DNA of 64,000 nucleotides from Pseudomonadota bacterium (GCA_021845985.1 JAJZES010000006.1:124001-188000), one strand, 5' to 3'; positions 36,683 through 46,896 are shown, counted from the stretch's first letter. The notes: generated by a model not told the origin, from the letters alone. A program made the numbers and translations.

Positions 36683-38017
36683 ATGCTCCCCACCGTGGTC
36701 ATCGCCGGTCGGCCAAATGTCGGCAAATCGACCCTGTTCAACCGTCTCGCCGGGCGGCGCGCGGCGCTGGTCGCCGACACGCCGGGGGTGACGCGCGACC
36801 GCAAGGAAGCCGAGGCGATGCTGCGCGGCCGCATGGTGCGGCTGGTCGATACGGCGGGGCTGGAGGAGGCGCCGGCCGGGTCGCTGGCCGGGCGGATGCA
36901 CGCCTCCGCCGCCGCGGCGGTGGCGGAAGCGGCGCTGGTGCTGTTCGTCATCGACGCGCGCGCCGGGGTGACGCCGGCGGACGCGCATTTCGCCGCCTGG
37001 CTGCGCCGCCAGGGGCGGCCGGTGCTGCTGATCGCCAACAAGGCCGAAGGGCGGTCCGGCGCGACCTCGGCGCTCGATGCCTATTCGCTCGGCCTGGGCG
37101 ACCCGCTCGCCGTCTCGGCCGAGCATGGCGAGGGGCTGAGCCAATTGATGGCCGAGGTCGCCGACCGGGTGCCGGAGATGGTGGCCGCAGAGACGACCGA
37201 GCGGCCCTTGCAACTGGCCATCGTCGGCCGCCCGAACGCCGGCAAATCCACCCTGGTCAACCGGCTGCTCGGTACCGAGCGGATGATCACCGGGCCGGAA
37301 CCGGGGCTGACGCGCGACGCGGTGACGGTGCGGCTGTTCGACACCGACGGCACCGCGATCGACCTCGTCGATACGGCCGGGCTGCGGCGGCGGGCGCGGA
37401 TCGAGGAGCATTTGGAAAAACTCTCCACCGGGGCGGCGATCCAGGCGCTGAAGATGGCCGAAGTGGTGGTGCTCGCCGTCGATGCGACGGAGGGGCTGCA
37501 CGAGCAGGATCTGACGCTCGGGCGGCTGATCGAGCGCGAGGGCCGGGCGATGGTGCTGGCGCTGACCAAGTGGGACGCGGTGGCCGAACGCGGCGCGCTG
37601 ACCCGCGCGGTGTCCGACCGGCTGGAGACGAGCTTCGCGCAGATCAAGGGCCTCGCGGTGGTGAAGCTGTCGGCGCTGACCGGCGAGGGCCTGGACAAGC
37701 TGCTGCCGGCGGTGCGGCAGGCGCATGCGCTGTGGAACCTGCGCGCCGGCACCGCCGAGCTGAACCGCTGGTTCGAAGATGCGCTGGCCCGCCATGCGCC
37801 GCCGCTGGTCAGCGGGCGGCGGCTGAAGCTGCGCTACATCACCCAGGCCAAGGCTCGGCCGCCGACCTTCGTGGTGTTCGGCACGCGGGCCGAGCAGACG
37901 CCGGAGGATTACCGGCGCTATCTGGTCAACGGGCTGCGCGAGGCGCTGGCGCTGCCGGGCACGCCGATCCGGCTCGAATTCCGCGGAACGAAGAACCCGT
38001 TCGCCGAGGGGGCTTAG
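36683..38017 (+). CDS. der: Ribosome biogenesis GTPase Der (EngA)
   Basis: Der is a tandem GTPase needed for 50S subunit maturation. The 444-residue protein has a first G1 motif GRPNVGKST with DTPGVTRD, and a second, GRPNAGKST with DTAGLRRRAR and NKAE/TKWD specificity motifs. A C-terminal KH-like domain ends GTPIRLEFRGTKNPF. It starts nine bases after bamB. The usual full-length family form is present. Confidence 0.97.
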   Translation: MLPTVVIAGRPNVGKSTLFNRLAGRRAALVADTPGVTRDRKEAEAMLRGRMVRLVDTAGLEEAPAGSLAGRMHASAAAAVAEAALVLFVIDARAGVTPADAHFAAWLRRQGRPVLLIANKAEGRSGATSALDAYSLGLGDPLAVSAEHGEGLSQLMAEVADRVPEMVAAETTERPLQLAIVGRPNAGKSTLVNRLLGTERMITGPEPGLTRDAVTVRLFDTDGTAIDLVDTAGLRRRARIEEHLEKLSTGAAIQALKMAEVVVLAVDATEGLHEQDLTLGRLIEREGRAMVLALTKWDAVAERGALTRAVSDRLETSFAQIKGLAVVKLSALTGEGLDKLLPAVRQAHALWNLRAGTAELNRWFEDALARHAPPLVSGRRLKLRYITQAKARPPTFVVFGTRAEQTPEDYRRYLVNGLREALALPGTPIRLEFRGTKNPFAEGA

Positions 38018-38028
38018 CCGGCGCCCTA

Positions 38029-38072
38029 CCCGCCCGGCGCGCCGCCAAGCAGCCTGTTAGCGGCCGGGCGGG
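38029..38072. terminator. Inverted repeat between convergent der and the alcohol dehydrogenase gene
   Basis: CCCGCCCGGC (38029-38038) and GCCGGGCGGG (38063-38072) are perfect ten-base inverted arms with a 24-base loop, one arm inside the end of the dehydrogenase gene. No T-run follows. It could serve as a bidirectional, Rho-assisted end signal. Confidence 0.3.
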
Positions 38073-39103
38073 ATCAGCACCACCCGGCCAGCCACCTGCC
38101 CGCTCTCCACCATCCGATGCGCCGTTGCCGCGGCGTCGAGCGGCAGCGTCGCGGCGATCACCGGACGCACCCGGCCCTGTGCCACCAGCCGCAATGATGT
38201 CTCCAGTTGCGCCCGCGAGGCCCCCTTCGCCCCCAGCAGCGACAGGCCGCGCAGGAACAGTTGCGCCGGGCTGAAGCTGGCGAATTCGCCGCCGAGCTGG
38301 CCGACCAGCACGATCCGCCCGCCCTCCGCCATGCTGCGGCGGAGCGGGTGGAACAGCGTGCTGCCGACATTGTCGATGGCGATGTCGGCGCCCTCGCCAG
38401 CGGTCCGGGCGCGCACCTCGGCGGAAAAGTCGGCGCCCGGCGACGTCACCACCACCGCATCCGCTCCGGCCGCGGCGATCTGCGCCGCCTTCGCCGCGGT
38501 CGTGGTGATGCCGATGGTGAAGGCGCCGCCGAGGCGGCAGAGCTGCACCCCATGCAGTCCCAGGCCGCCGCCGGCGCCGGTGACCAGCGCCCGTTCGCCG
38601 GCCATCAACCGGCCGACATCGACGATGGCGTTCAGCTCGCTGCCGATGGCGCAGCCGGTCACCGCGGCCTCGGCGAAGCCGACCCCGTCGGGGATCGCCA
38701 CGACGTTTTCGGCGCCGATCGTCACCAGCTCGGCATAGCCGCCGTTCAGCCCGGCATCGCCGAGGAACACCCGCTCGGCACACAGCGTCTCCCGCCCGCC
38801 GCGACAATGGCGGCAGGCGGTGCAGACATGCCGGTGATGCGTCGCCGCCACCCGGTCGCCGAGCGCGAAGCCGCTCACCTGCGCCCCAAGCGCCTCGACC
38901 ACGCCGGCCACCTCATGGCCCAGGATCACCGGCAGGCCGACGCCACGGCGGAATGTGCCGTTGCGCACGACGATGTCGTGGAAGCACACGCCGCAGGCGG
39001 CAACGGCGATGCGCACATCGCCGGGGCCAACCGCCGGCGGCGCCACCTCGGTCAGGCTCAGCAGATCGGCGGCGCCGGTGCGCCCGAGCACCACCGCGTG
39101 CAT
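38057..39103 (-). CDS. Zinc-dependent alcohol dehydrogenase (MDR family)
   Basis: The 348-residue protein is a medium-chain dehydrogenase/reductase. Catalytic-zinc residues are seen in ACGVCFHD and GHEVAGVV, and the four structural-zinc cysteines in CTACRHCRGGRETLC. The Rossmann motif is VTGAGGGLGLHG. It would oxidise an alcohol or reduce an aldehyde or enone with NAD(P). The ATG shares a base with the binding-protein stop (TGATG), so it is the last gene of the first Liv-type operon and probably acts on the imported compound or an intermediate. Substrate is unknown. Confidence 0.88.
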   Translation of the reverse strand: MHAVVLGRTGAADLLSLTEVAPPAVGPGDVRIAVAACGVCFHDIVVRNGTFRRGVGLPVILGHEVAGVVEALGAQVSGFALGDRVAATHHRHVCTACRHCRGGRETLCAERVFLGDAGLNGGYAELVTIGAENVVAIPDGVGFAEAAVTGCAIGSELNAIVDVGRLMAGERALVTGAGGGLGLHGVQLCRLGGAFTIGITTTAAKAAQIAAAGADAVVVTSPGADFSAEVRARTAGEGADIAIDNVGSTLFHPLRRSMAEGGRIVLVGQLGGEFASFSPAQLFLRGLSLLGAKGASRAQLETSLRLVAQGRVRPVIAATLPLDAAATAHRMVESGQVAGRVVLIPPGR

Positions 39104-40275
39104 CAGGCGGGTTTCATCCAGCCGCTGACGACATGCCATTTGCGGTCCCGCGCCTGCATCATCGCGCAGGAGAGGCTGCCGGCATGCTGATCGTGGCTGA
39201 AGGTGATCGGCCCCATCAGCCCGGTGTCGAACTCGGAAATCCCCTCCAGCGCCGCCACCAGAGCATCGGGCGCGGTGTTACCGCCGGCGCGCCGCACCGC
39301 CTCGGCGAACAGCCGGCCGCTGTTGTAGCCGTGCATGCTGTAGGTCGTCGGGTGGGTGCTCGGCAGGTATTTCGCCTGTGCCGCCAGCATCGCCTTGACC
39401 GCCGGCTTGTCAGAATCGAGCGGCTCCATCACCGCGACGGCGAGGGCGCCCTCGGCCAGGGCGCCGGCCAGGGCGAAGGTCTGCGGATCACCAAGCGCGT
39501 TGTGGCCGCTGAACTGCGGATGCCAGCCGAGCTTGTTGGCCTCCCGCATGACCAGCGCCGCGTCGCGCGGGATGCCGAGGAACACGACATGCTCCGCCCC
39601 CGCCTCGCGGGCCTGGGCCACCACGCCGCTGAAATTGGTGGTGCCACGGTCGAACGGCAGGCGCTGCACGACGACGCCGGCGCGCTTGAGCTGCGCCTCC
39701 AGGCCGATGATGGCGTCCTGGCCGAAATCGTCATTCTGATAGACCGCAGCGATATGCGACTGTTTCAGCGTGCCGGTGATGTAGTCGGCCAGCACCGCCA
39801 TCTGCACCCGCACTTCCGGCAGCGTGGTGAAGGCGTAGGTCTTGGTCGGGCTGGTCAGTGCATGGCTGAACGCATACGGGAACAGCAGCGGCAGCCGGCT
39901 TTCCTGCACCAGCGGCAGCAGCGCCGCGGTGCCGGCGGTGCCGGCCGGGGCGACGATGGCAACCACCTTGTCCTGCTCGGCCAGCTTGCGCCCGGCGGCG
40001 ACGGTGCGCGAGGGATCGTAGCCGTCATCCTCGGCGATCAGCGTCACCGGGCGGCCGCCGAGGCCGCCGCCGTCATTGGCCTCCGCCACCCAGGTTTTCA
40101 GCCCGTCGCGCACCCCGGCGCCAAGCAACGACAGCGAGCCGGAGAGCGGGCCGACGAAGCCGATGGTGATCGGCCCATCCGCCGCCCGCGCCCGCGCCGG
40201 CACTGCCAGCGCCGCGGCGGCGGCGGCAAGCTGGCCGAAATGGCGTCGCGACAGCAGCCTTGATGTATTCTGCAT
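39103..40275 (-). CDS. ABC transporter substrate-binding protein, branched-chain amino acid type (system 1)
   Basis: The 390-residue protein has a twin-arginine-like leader (SRRHFGQLAAAAAALAVPARARA). A Peripla_BP_6 fold follows: ITIGFVGPLSGSLSLLGAG, VTLIAEDDGYDPSRTVAAGRKL, and HIAAVYQNDDFGQDAI. LivK-like proteins of such catabolic clusters bind aromatic or aliphatic acids as often as amino acids. GGGAGGG precedes the ATG. It follows the acyl-CoA ligase by 26 bases in the same transcript. Confidence 0.9.
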   Translation of the reverse strand: MQNTSRLLSRRHFGQLAAAAAALAVPARARAADGPITIGFVGPLSGSLSLLGAGVRDGLKTWVAEANDGGGLGGRPVTLIAEDDGYDPSRTVAAGRKLAEQDKVVAIVAPAGTAGTAALLPLVQESRLPLLFPYAFSHALTSPTKTYAFTTLPEVRVQMAVLADYITGTLKQSHIAAVYQNDDFGQDAIIGLEAQLKRAGVVVQRLPFDRGTTNFSGVVAQAREAGAEHVVFLGIPRDAALVMREANKLGWHPQFSGHNALGDPQTFALAGALAEGALAVAVMEPLDSDKPAVKAMLAAQAKYLPSTHPTTYSMHGYNSGRLFAEAVRRAGGNTAPDALVAALEGISEFDTGLMGPITFSHDQHAGSLSCAMMQARDRKWHVVSGWMKPA

Positions 40276-40301
40276 GATGACCCTCCCGTTGCCCTTTTTG
40301 C

Positions 40302-41874
40302 TCACCGCGTCAGCGAGATGCCCTCGCGTTCGCGGTCCCACAACTCGGCGCGGTGCGCCTCGGCCCACGCCTTGAGCTTGTATTTCTCGATCTTCTCGCT
40401 GGCGGTCTTGGGCAGCGCCTCGATCAGGGCGACGAAGCGCGGCACCATGAAATACGGCATGCCGGCATTGGCGAAATGGACGATCTCCGGCTCCGTCAGC
40501 GTCGCGCCCGGCAGCGCCACGACGAACACCATCACCTCGTCCTCGCCGAGTTCGGCGGCGATCGGCACCGCGGCGACTTCGAGCACGTTCGGGTGCCGCC
40601 CGATCAGCATCTCGACTTCATAGGCGGAAATATTCTCGCCGCGGCGGCGGATGGCTTCCTTGCGGCGATCGACGAAGGAGAGGAAGCCGTCTGCGTCGAG
40701 CGAGCCGCGGTCGCCGGTGTGAAACCACAGCGTCCGGCACTCGCGCAGCGTCGCCTCCGGCATCTCGAAATAACCGAGCATCATCGCCGCCGGCTCGCTC
40801 GGGCGCACGGCGATCTCGCCGACCACGCCCGGCGGCAGCACGCGGTCGGCCTCGTCGAGAATGGCGACCTCGGCCAGCCCGCGCGCCCGCCCGGCGGTGG
40901 CGCCCTTGTCCGCCGGATCGTCGGGCAGCAGCATGGTGGCGGGAAATGTCTCGGTCATGGCGTAAAGCGACGTCACCTGCACATTGTAGCGGGAGGCGAT
41001 GGCGCGATGGGTCTGGCTGGTCAGCGGAATCACCATCGCCTGACGCACCCGATGCGCGGTGTCGGCGGGTGAGGCCGGCTGTTTCAGCAGGATATTGGTC
41101 ATCGCGCCGAGCGCGTTGAACTGGGTTGCGCCGGTGCGGCTTATGTCGTCCCAGAACTGGCTGGCGGAGAAGCGCGGCGCCAGCGCCAGCGTCGCATCCG
41201 CCCACAGCGCGGCATAGCACGAGTACCAGAGCGCATTGCCGTGAAACAGCGGCAGGCAGGTGTAAAGCACGTCGTCGGCGCGGTAGCCGAAATGCTGCGC
41301 CAGATGCCGCCCGACGGCGTGCGCCTGCGCATGCGGACTGACTACCCCTTTCGACGGGCCGGTGGTGCCCGATGTATAAAGGATGCAGTGCGGATCATCG
41401 TAGCGCACCCGCGCGGCATCGGGCGGCGTGTCCGGCGCGGCGGCGAACGCCTCCAGCGGCTGACCGGCGCCGCCGCCGCCGAGGCGGAACCACAGCGTCA
41501 CCAGATCAAGTCCGGCGGCGATCTCGCCGACGCGGGCTGCCCAGTCGGCGCCGACGACGACGGCGCGGCTTTTCGACTGGGTCAGGAAATAGCGCAGCAG
41601 ATCGCCGCGCGCCGCGGTGTTGACCGGCACCGCGACGGCGCCGATCTTGCCGAGGCCCCACAGCGTGTAGAGAAACTCCGGGCCGTTCGACAGCAACATC
41701 GCGACATGATCGCCGCGCGCGATGCCGGCGGCAGCAAATCCGTTGGCATAGCGGTTGGTCCACGCGTCAAGCTCGGCATAGGTGATGCGTTGGTCGTGCC
41801 ACAGCAACCAGGTCCGCTCGCCGACGCGCCGCGCCTTGTCGGCGAGCATGTGGCCGACGGTGCGATGCTCCAGA

Positions 41875-41888
<14 letters not shown>
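40302..41888 (-). CDS. Acyl-CoA ligase (AMP-binding, system 1)
   Basis: The 528-residue protein activates a carboxylic acid to its CoA thioester through an acyl-adenylate. The adenylate-forming motifs are complete: ILYTSGTTGPSKGV, YAMTETFPAT, WFHTGDRGSLDADGF with DRRKEAIRRRGENIS, and a C-terminal EALPKTASEKIEKYKL with the catalytic lysine. The ATG overlaps the preceding ATPase gene by 14 bases. Its place inside a transporter operon suggests that the imported acid is trapped as the CoA ester. The acid cannot be named from sequence. Confidence 0.9.
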
Positions 41889-42598
<710 letters not shown>

Positions 42599-42606
<8 letters not shown>

Positions 42607-43372
42607 CGGCCGGCGCCTCACCGAGATAGGCGGCCATCACCGCACGGTCGCGCAGCACCGCCTGCGGCACGTCATGGGCGATGACGCGCCCGGCATCCAG
42701 CACCACCACCTCGTCGCAGAGCCGCGCCACCAGCGCCATGTTGTGCTCGACCAGCACGATGCCGAGGCCGCGCACATCGCGCAGTTCGCGCAGCATGTCG
42801 GCAAGGCGGTCGATCTCGGCGTCGTTCAGCCCGGCCACCGGCTCGTCGAGCAGCAGGAAGCGCGGCGCCGCCATCAGACTGCGCGCCAGATCGACCAGCT
42901 TGCGATGGCCATAGGGCAGCAGCGCCATGTCGCGGTCGGCATCGGCGGCGAGGCCGATGGCGTCGAGCGCGGCCAGCGCGCGGTGGCGCGCCGCCGCCTC
43001 CTGCCGCCGCGCAGCGGGCAGCGCGAACAGCTCGGCCAGCAGCCCGTAATGCAGGTCGCGGTGGCAGCCGGCGCGCAGCGTATCCAGCGCGGTGAAGCCG
43101 GCGACCAGCTCCGGGTGCTGGAACACCCGGCCGATGCCGCGCGCGGCGATGCGGTGCATCGACAGGCCGGCAAGCTCGGTGCCGTCGAGCCGGATGGAGC
43201 CGGCACTCGGCCGGGTGATGCCGGAGATGCAGTTGAGCAGTGTGCTCTTGCCGGCGCCGTTGGGGCCGATCAGACCGAGGATGCGGCCGGGCGCGGCGGT
43301 GAACCCGACATCGCGCACCGCGGTCAGCCCTCCGAACCGCACCGTCAGCCGGGTGATGGCCAGTCCGCTCAT
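42599..43372 (-). CDS. livG: ABC transporter ATP-binding protein LivG-like (system 1)
   Basis: The 257-residue ATPase shows Walker A GPNGAGKST, the Q-loop GIGRVFQHPELV, signature-region LLPYGHRKLVDLARSL (a degenerate LSGGQ, common in LivG), and Walker B FLLLDEPVAGLND. The C-terminal VVLDAGRVIAHDVP is LivG-like. It overlaps the permease stop (ATGA). Confidence 0.92.
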
Positions 43373-44289
43373 GTCAGCCGCCACGACCGCGGCGCGATTC
43401 CGGCGAGGCCGCGCGGCAGGAAAATCATCGCCAGCACCAAAGCGAGGCCGAACACCAGGCCCGGCGCATCCTTGATGCCGCGGAACGCCTCCGGCAGCAG
43501 CACGAAGAACACCGCCCCCAGCACCGGCCCGGCGCGGCTGCCGAGACCGCCGACGACAACCATGCCGAGGAAGCTGATCGACAGGCCAAGGCCGAAACTC
43601 TCGGGATTGATGTAGCGCACCAGATAGGCATAGAGGCCACCGGCGATGGCGGCGTAGAAGGTGCTGAGCGCGAAGGCGGCGACGCGGAAGCGGGCGATGC
43701 CGATGCCGAGCGTGCCGGCGGCGATCTCGCTGTCGCGCAACATCAGCATCGCCCGGCCGGTGCGCATGCGCGCGACATTGCCGGCGCACCACAGCCCGAG
43801 CGCCAGCACCGCCAGGGCAACATAGTAGAGCGCACGGCCATTGTTGAGCACGAGGCCGGCGATGTGCGGCGGCGCCAGCTCCAGCCCGGCGCCGCCGCCG
43901 GTCAGCCCGCGCCACTCGAACAGCGCCTTCTGCACCACTGTACCGAAGCCCAGCGTGGCGATGGCAAGATAGAGATTGCGCAGCCGCAGCGCCGGCAGCG
44001 CGGCGAGCGCGCCGATGCCGGTGGACAGCAGCGCCGCGGCGAGCAGCGCCAGCGGGAACGGCAGCAGCCCGCGCTGCGTCAACAGGCCGGTGGCATAGGC
44101 ACCGATGGCAAAGAACGCTGCATGACCCAGGCTGATCTGTCCGGCTAATCCGGTCAGCAGATTCATCCCGATGGCGACCAGCGCATAGATGAAGGTCAGC
44201 GTCAGCAGATAGGTGACATAGCCGCCGACACCCCACGGCAGCGCCAGCAGCGCCGCAGCGAGCGGCAGCAGCAGGCGGCGGCCGGTCAT
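43369..44289 (-). CDS. livM: ABC transporter permease LivM-like (system 1)
   Basis: The 306-residue inner-membrane permease has about nine hydrophobic segments with LLTGLAGQISLGHAAFFAIGAY, LRLRNLYLAIATLGFG, and the coupling loop AMLMLRDSEIAAGTLGI. It overlaps livH by four bases (ATGA) and livG likewise, so all four membrane/ATPase subunits are translated in series. Confidence 0.92.
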   Translation of the reverse strand: MTGRRLLLPLAAALLALPWGVGGYVTYLLTLTFIYALVAIGMNLLTGLAGQISLGHAAFFAIGAYATGLLTQRGLLPFPLALLAAALLSTGIGALAALPALRLRNLYLAIATLGFGTVVQKALFEWRGLTGGGAGLELAPPHIAGLVLNNGRALYYVALAVLALGLWCAGNVARMRTGRAMLMLRDSEIAAGTLGIGIARFRVAAFALSTFYAAIAGGLYAYLVRYINPESFGLGLSISFLGMVVVGGLGSRAGPVLGAVFFVLLPEAFRGIKDAPGLVFGLALVLAMIFLPRGLAGIAPRSWRLT

Positions 44290-45158
44290 ACCTTGCGCAT
44301 CCGCACCCGGCCGAGCAAACCCTCCGGCCGGATGGTCAGCACGGCGATCAGCACGATGAAGGTGAGCGCATCGCCGAATGACGGCGACAGATAGGCGCCG
44401 ACCAGATTTTCCAGCACGCCGAGCACGAGGCAGCCGCCAAACACGCCCCACAGGCTGGACAGCCCGCCGAGCACGCCGCCGGCAAACCCCTTGATCAGCA
44501 ATGCGCCCATCATGTTGGTGTCGAGGAACAGCGCCGGCGCCACCAGCACGCCGGCGATGCCGCCGGCCAGTCCGCCCAGCCCCCAAGCAAGGGCAAACGA
44601 ACGGCCAATCGGGATGCCGACCAGCCGCGCCATCACCGCGTCCTGGCTGGTGGCGCGCAGCGCCAGCCCGGCCCAGGAGTAGCGCAGCAGCAGCGTGACC
44701 CCAAGGATCACCGCCAGCGCCACGCCGATATTGGCAACGCTGTCGAGCGGCAGCGGCACGCCGGCGACGAACACTGGCGGCGCATCGCCGAGCGGCGAGG
44801 GAAAGATATGCGTCTCGTGTCCCCAGATCATTCCGGCGATCGAATTGAGCACGATATTGAGGCCGAGCGTGGCGATCACCGCCGACAGCACCGGCCCGCC
44901 GATCAGCGGGCGGATCACCAGAATCTGCACCGCGACCCCCTGCAGCACGGCGAAACCGAGCGCCAGGGCCACCGCCGCCCACCAGCCGAGGCCGTAGCGA
45001 TCCAGCAGCGAATAGGCGACGAAGGTGCTGACCATCGCCATTTCGCCCTGGGCGAAATTGGGGATGTCGGTGACCCGGATGACGATGGCGAGCGCGATTC
45101 CGACCAGCGCATAAAGGCTGCCCGCGGCCAGTCCGCCGAGAATGAGGTTGCCGATCAC
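44286..45158 (-). CDS. livH: ABC transporter permease LivH-like (system 1)
   Basis: The 290-residue permease starts with GTG (VIGNLILGGLAAGSLYALVGIALAIV). It carries NFAQGEMAMVSTFVAY, LRATSQDAVMARLVGI and FAGGVLGGLSSLWG, typical of LivH. AAGGTG lies eight bases upstream; a stronger GGAGG further upstream instead serves a three-codon ATG frame that stops at once. It is the first gene of the operon livH-livM-livG-livF-ligase-binding protein-dehydrogenase. Confidence 0.9.
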   Translation of the reverse strand: MIGNLILGGLAAGSLYALVGIALAIVIRVTDIPNFAQGEMAMVSTFVAYSLLDRYGLGWWAAVALALGFAVLQGVAVQILVIRPLIGGPVLSAVIATLGLNIVLNSIAGMIWGHETHIFPSPLGDAPPVFVAGVPLPLDSVANIGVALAVILGVTLLLRYSWAGLALRATSQDAVMARLVGIPIGRSFALAWGLGGLAGGIAGVLVAPALFLDTNMMGALLIKGFAGGVLGGLSSLWGVFGGCLVLGVLENLVGAYLSPSFGDALTFIVLIAVLTIRPEGLLGRVRMRKV

Positions 45159-45190
45159 GGCGCCATCACCTTTGTTTCCTCCCCCGACGC

Positions 45191-45210
45191 TCCGGCGCAG
45201 GCGCGCCGGA
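45191..45210. terminator. Hairpin between the TetR gene and livH (system 1)
   Basis: TCCGGCGC-AGGC-GCGCCGGA is a perfect eight-base-pair stem with a tetraloop, just after the TetR stop codon on the minus strand. No U-tract follows, so termination is uncertain. It may partly insulate the transporter operon from the regulator gene. Confidence 0.35.
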
Positions 45211-45218
45211 TGCCGCCG

Positions 45219-45911
45219 CTATTTGGCCGTCGTCAGCGGCATCAGACCGACATCGCGCGCCAGCGCCGGCGCCGGCGCGCTGCTCAGCATGCGTTCAAAC
45301 AGATCGCTGACCGCGGCCGTGGTCTGCGTCGCGGTCCACGGCCCGCTGTGGCGGAACCATTTGGGGATCCAGTTGAGCGCGCCAAGAATGGTGAACATCG
45401 CCAGTTTCGGGTCGCAGGCGACGATGCTGCCGTCGGCGATGCCGTCGCGCACCAGATCACGCAGCGCCTGCTCGAAGCGGTCGCGCATCTGCACCATGCG
45501 CGCATGGTCCGGCGGCGTCAGCGCGTTTTCCTCCATCAGCACGACGCAGGCGCTGAGTTCATCCAGCATCTGTTCGAGATAGAGCGCCAGCGTCAGCCGC
45601 AGCCGGCCGCGCCCGGTGGCTTCCTGTTGCCGCGCGCGGGCGAGGCTGTCGAAGGCGACATCCATCGCCTTCTCGAAGCAGGCCATCAGCAGCGTCTGCT
45701 TGTTGGGGAAATAGTGGTACAGCGCCGCCTTGGTGACGCCGAGGTTCTGCGCGATCTCATCGAGCGACGTGGCATGAAAGCCGCGCCGGTTGAACGCCGC
45801 CGCCGCCTCGCGCAGCAGCGCCGCGCGCTTGCTCTCGTACAATTCGTCCTTGCTGGGAACGGTGTTCTTCCAGACCGCCATGGGCGCTGCAATCACCTCG
45901 CTTGTCTGCAT
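45219..45911 (-). CDS. TetR-family transcriptional regulator
   Basis: The 230-residue protein has the TetR helix-turn-helix at about residues 30-80 (AAAAFNRRGFHATSLDEIAQNLGVTKAALYHYFPNKQTLL split over helices 1-4). A long helical ligand domain follows. Regulators of this type beside acyl-CoA genes commonly repress them and release DNA on binding an acyl-CoA, which is inference here. The start may be 45911 or the internal ATG at 45881. A palindrome covers the upstream start codon, which would fit autoregulation if the downstream start is used. It is divergent from the MaoC hydratase gene. Confidence 0.88.
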   Translation of the reverse strand: MQTSEVIAAPMAVWKNTVPSKDELYESKRAALLREAAAAFNRRGFHATSLDEIAQNLGVTKAALYHYFPNKQTLLMACFEKAMDVAFDSLARARQQEATGRGRLRLTLALYLEQMLDELSACVVLMEENALTPPDHARMVQMRDRFEQALRDLVRDGIADGSIVACDPKLAMFTILGALNWIPKWFRHSGPWTATQTTAAVSDLFERMLSSAPAPALARDVGLMPLTTAK

Positions 45912-45920
45912 ACAGACTAG
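45901..45920. promoter_or_regulatory. Candidate TetR operator between divergent genes
   Basis: The 20-base imperfect palindrome centres on GTCTG-CATA-CAGAC and extends to CT...AG on the outside (seven of eight arm pairs match). It lies 60 bases before the MaoC ATG and at the 5' end of the TetR gene, a usual place for a TetR site. Confidence 0.45.
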
Positions 45921-45979
45921 AGGCTAGGCTACTTTCTGGCAAGCGGGCCGACCGCCCGTTCAATCCGACGGAGGCTGCG

Positions 45980-46432
45980 ATGGGTCTGCATGTCGAAGAG
46001 TTCGTGCCGGGCCATGTCACCATCACCCGCGGTCGCACCGTCGGCGAAGGTGATATTTCGCTGTTCGCCGGTCTGTCGGGCGATCACAACCCGCTGCATG
46101 TCGATGCCGCCTTCTGCGCCGAAACCGAATATGGCGGGCGGATCGCGCATGGGCCGCTCAGCCTGTCGATGGCGATAGGGCTGATGTCGCAACAGAATCT
46201 GATCGACGGCACGGCCATCGGTCTGCTCAACGTCAACTGGAACTTCGTTGGCCCGGTCAGGATCGGCGACACCATCCACGCCTGCGTCACCGTCCAGCAG
46301 GCGCGTCTGAGCCGCAAGCCGGGCCGCGGCGTGGTCACTCTGCGGCTGGAGGTGATCAACCAGCATGGCGCCACGGTGCAGGATGGCACCATGACGCTGC
46401 TGATGAAGGCGCGGGATCAGGCGAGTTCGTAG
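45980..46432 (+). CDS. MaoC-family (R)-enoyl-CoA hydratase
   Basis: The 150-residue hot-dog-fold protein carries the hydratase-2 motif GDHNPLHVDAAF with the catalytic Asp and His (about residues 34-41). The downstream GRIAHGPLSLSMAIGL segment is also present. It would hydrate a 2-enoyl-CoA to an (R)-3-hydroxyacyl-CoA. GGAGG precedes the ATG. It is the only plus-strand gene of the island interior, and its 3' end overlaps the DUF35 gene tail-to-tail by 16 bases. MaoC and DUF35 proteins associate in steroid side-chain degradation, so this neighbour may be a functional partner. Confidence 0.88.
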   Translation: MGLHVEEFVPGHVTITRGRTVGEGDISLFAGLSGDHNPLHVDAAFCAETEYGGRIAHGPLSLSMAIGLMSQQNLIDGTAIGLLNVNWNFVGPVRIGDTIHACVTVQQARLSRKPGRGVVTLRLEVINQHGATVQDGTMTLLMKARDQASS

Positions 46433-46884
46433 TGAAAATCGGTGATCCGTCCGGCGCGCTGGGCGCCGAACACGACGTTCACCCGGGTTCCCGGCCGCAG
46501 CCGCGCCGCCGCCGCCGGCACATCGCTCAATGCGAGGCCGCGGACGAAATTGACCATCGCGGTGCTGACGCCGTCCAGCCGGACATAGGCGATGGCATAG
46601 GGCGGCGGCGGCAGATGCTCAAACGCGGCGGTGACGATCGTTGCCGCCTCGATCTCGCCGGCCAGCCCCGCCTCGACCCAGCCGTCGCAGGGCTGGAAGG
46701 AGCGTTCGCAATAGGCGCGCGGCGGCAGATAGACGAGGCCCGAGTCGCTGCAGCGTGAGGCCAGGATGCGGCCCTCACGCAGCGCCGCAAAGAACGTGCC
46801 GGCGACCTTGCCGACCGAGTAGGTGTAGCGGACGTGCCATTCGCCATGGATCACGTCGTCATCGACGGCCTGGGTTGTGGTCAT
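46417..46884 (-). CDS. DUF35 OB-fold/zinc-ribbon acyl-CoA-associated protein
   Basis: The 155-residue protein has an N-terminal degenerate zinc ribbon (Cys45, Cys59, Cys66; the usual second cysteine is Ser48). A C-terminal OB-fold follows (VEAGLAGEIEAATIVT...PPYAIAYVRLDGV). DUF35 proteins bind thiolase-fold enzymes as scaffolds, for example the ChsH2 DUF35 domain with the Ltp2 aldolase. It is 12 bases downstream of a thiolase-fold gene, the last of a twelve-gene minus-strand run. Partial loss of zinc ligands suggests a structural role without bound metal. Confidence 0.85.
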   Translation of the reverse strand: MTTTQAVDDDVIHGEWHVRYTYSVGKVAGTFFAALREGRILASRCSDSGLVYLPPRAYCERSFQPCDGWVEAGLAGEIEAATIVTAAFEHLPPPPYAIAYVRLDGVSTAMVNFVRGLALSDVPAAAARLRPGTRVNVVFGAQRAGRITDFHYELA

Positions 46885-46896
46885 GGTCTGTCTCCC

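Noticed and set aside
45158-45172. Possible three-codon minigene (ATG GCG CCG TGA) with a strong ribosome site before livH
   Set aside because: Too short to support; the GGAGG may simply assist loading for the GTG start just downstream.
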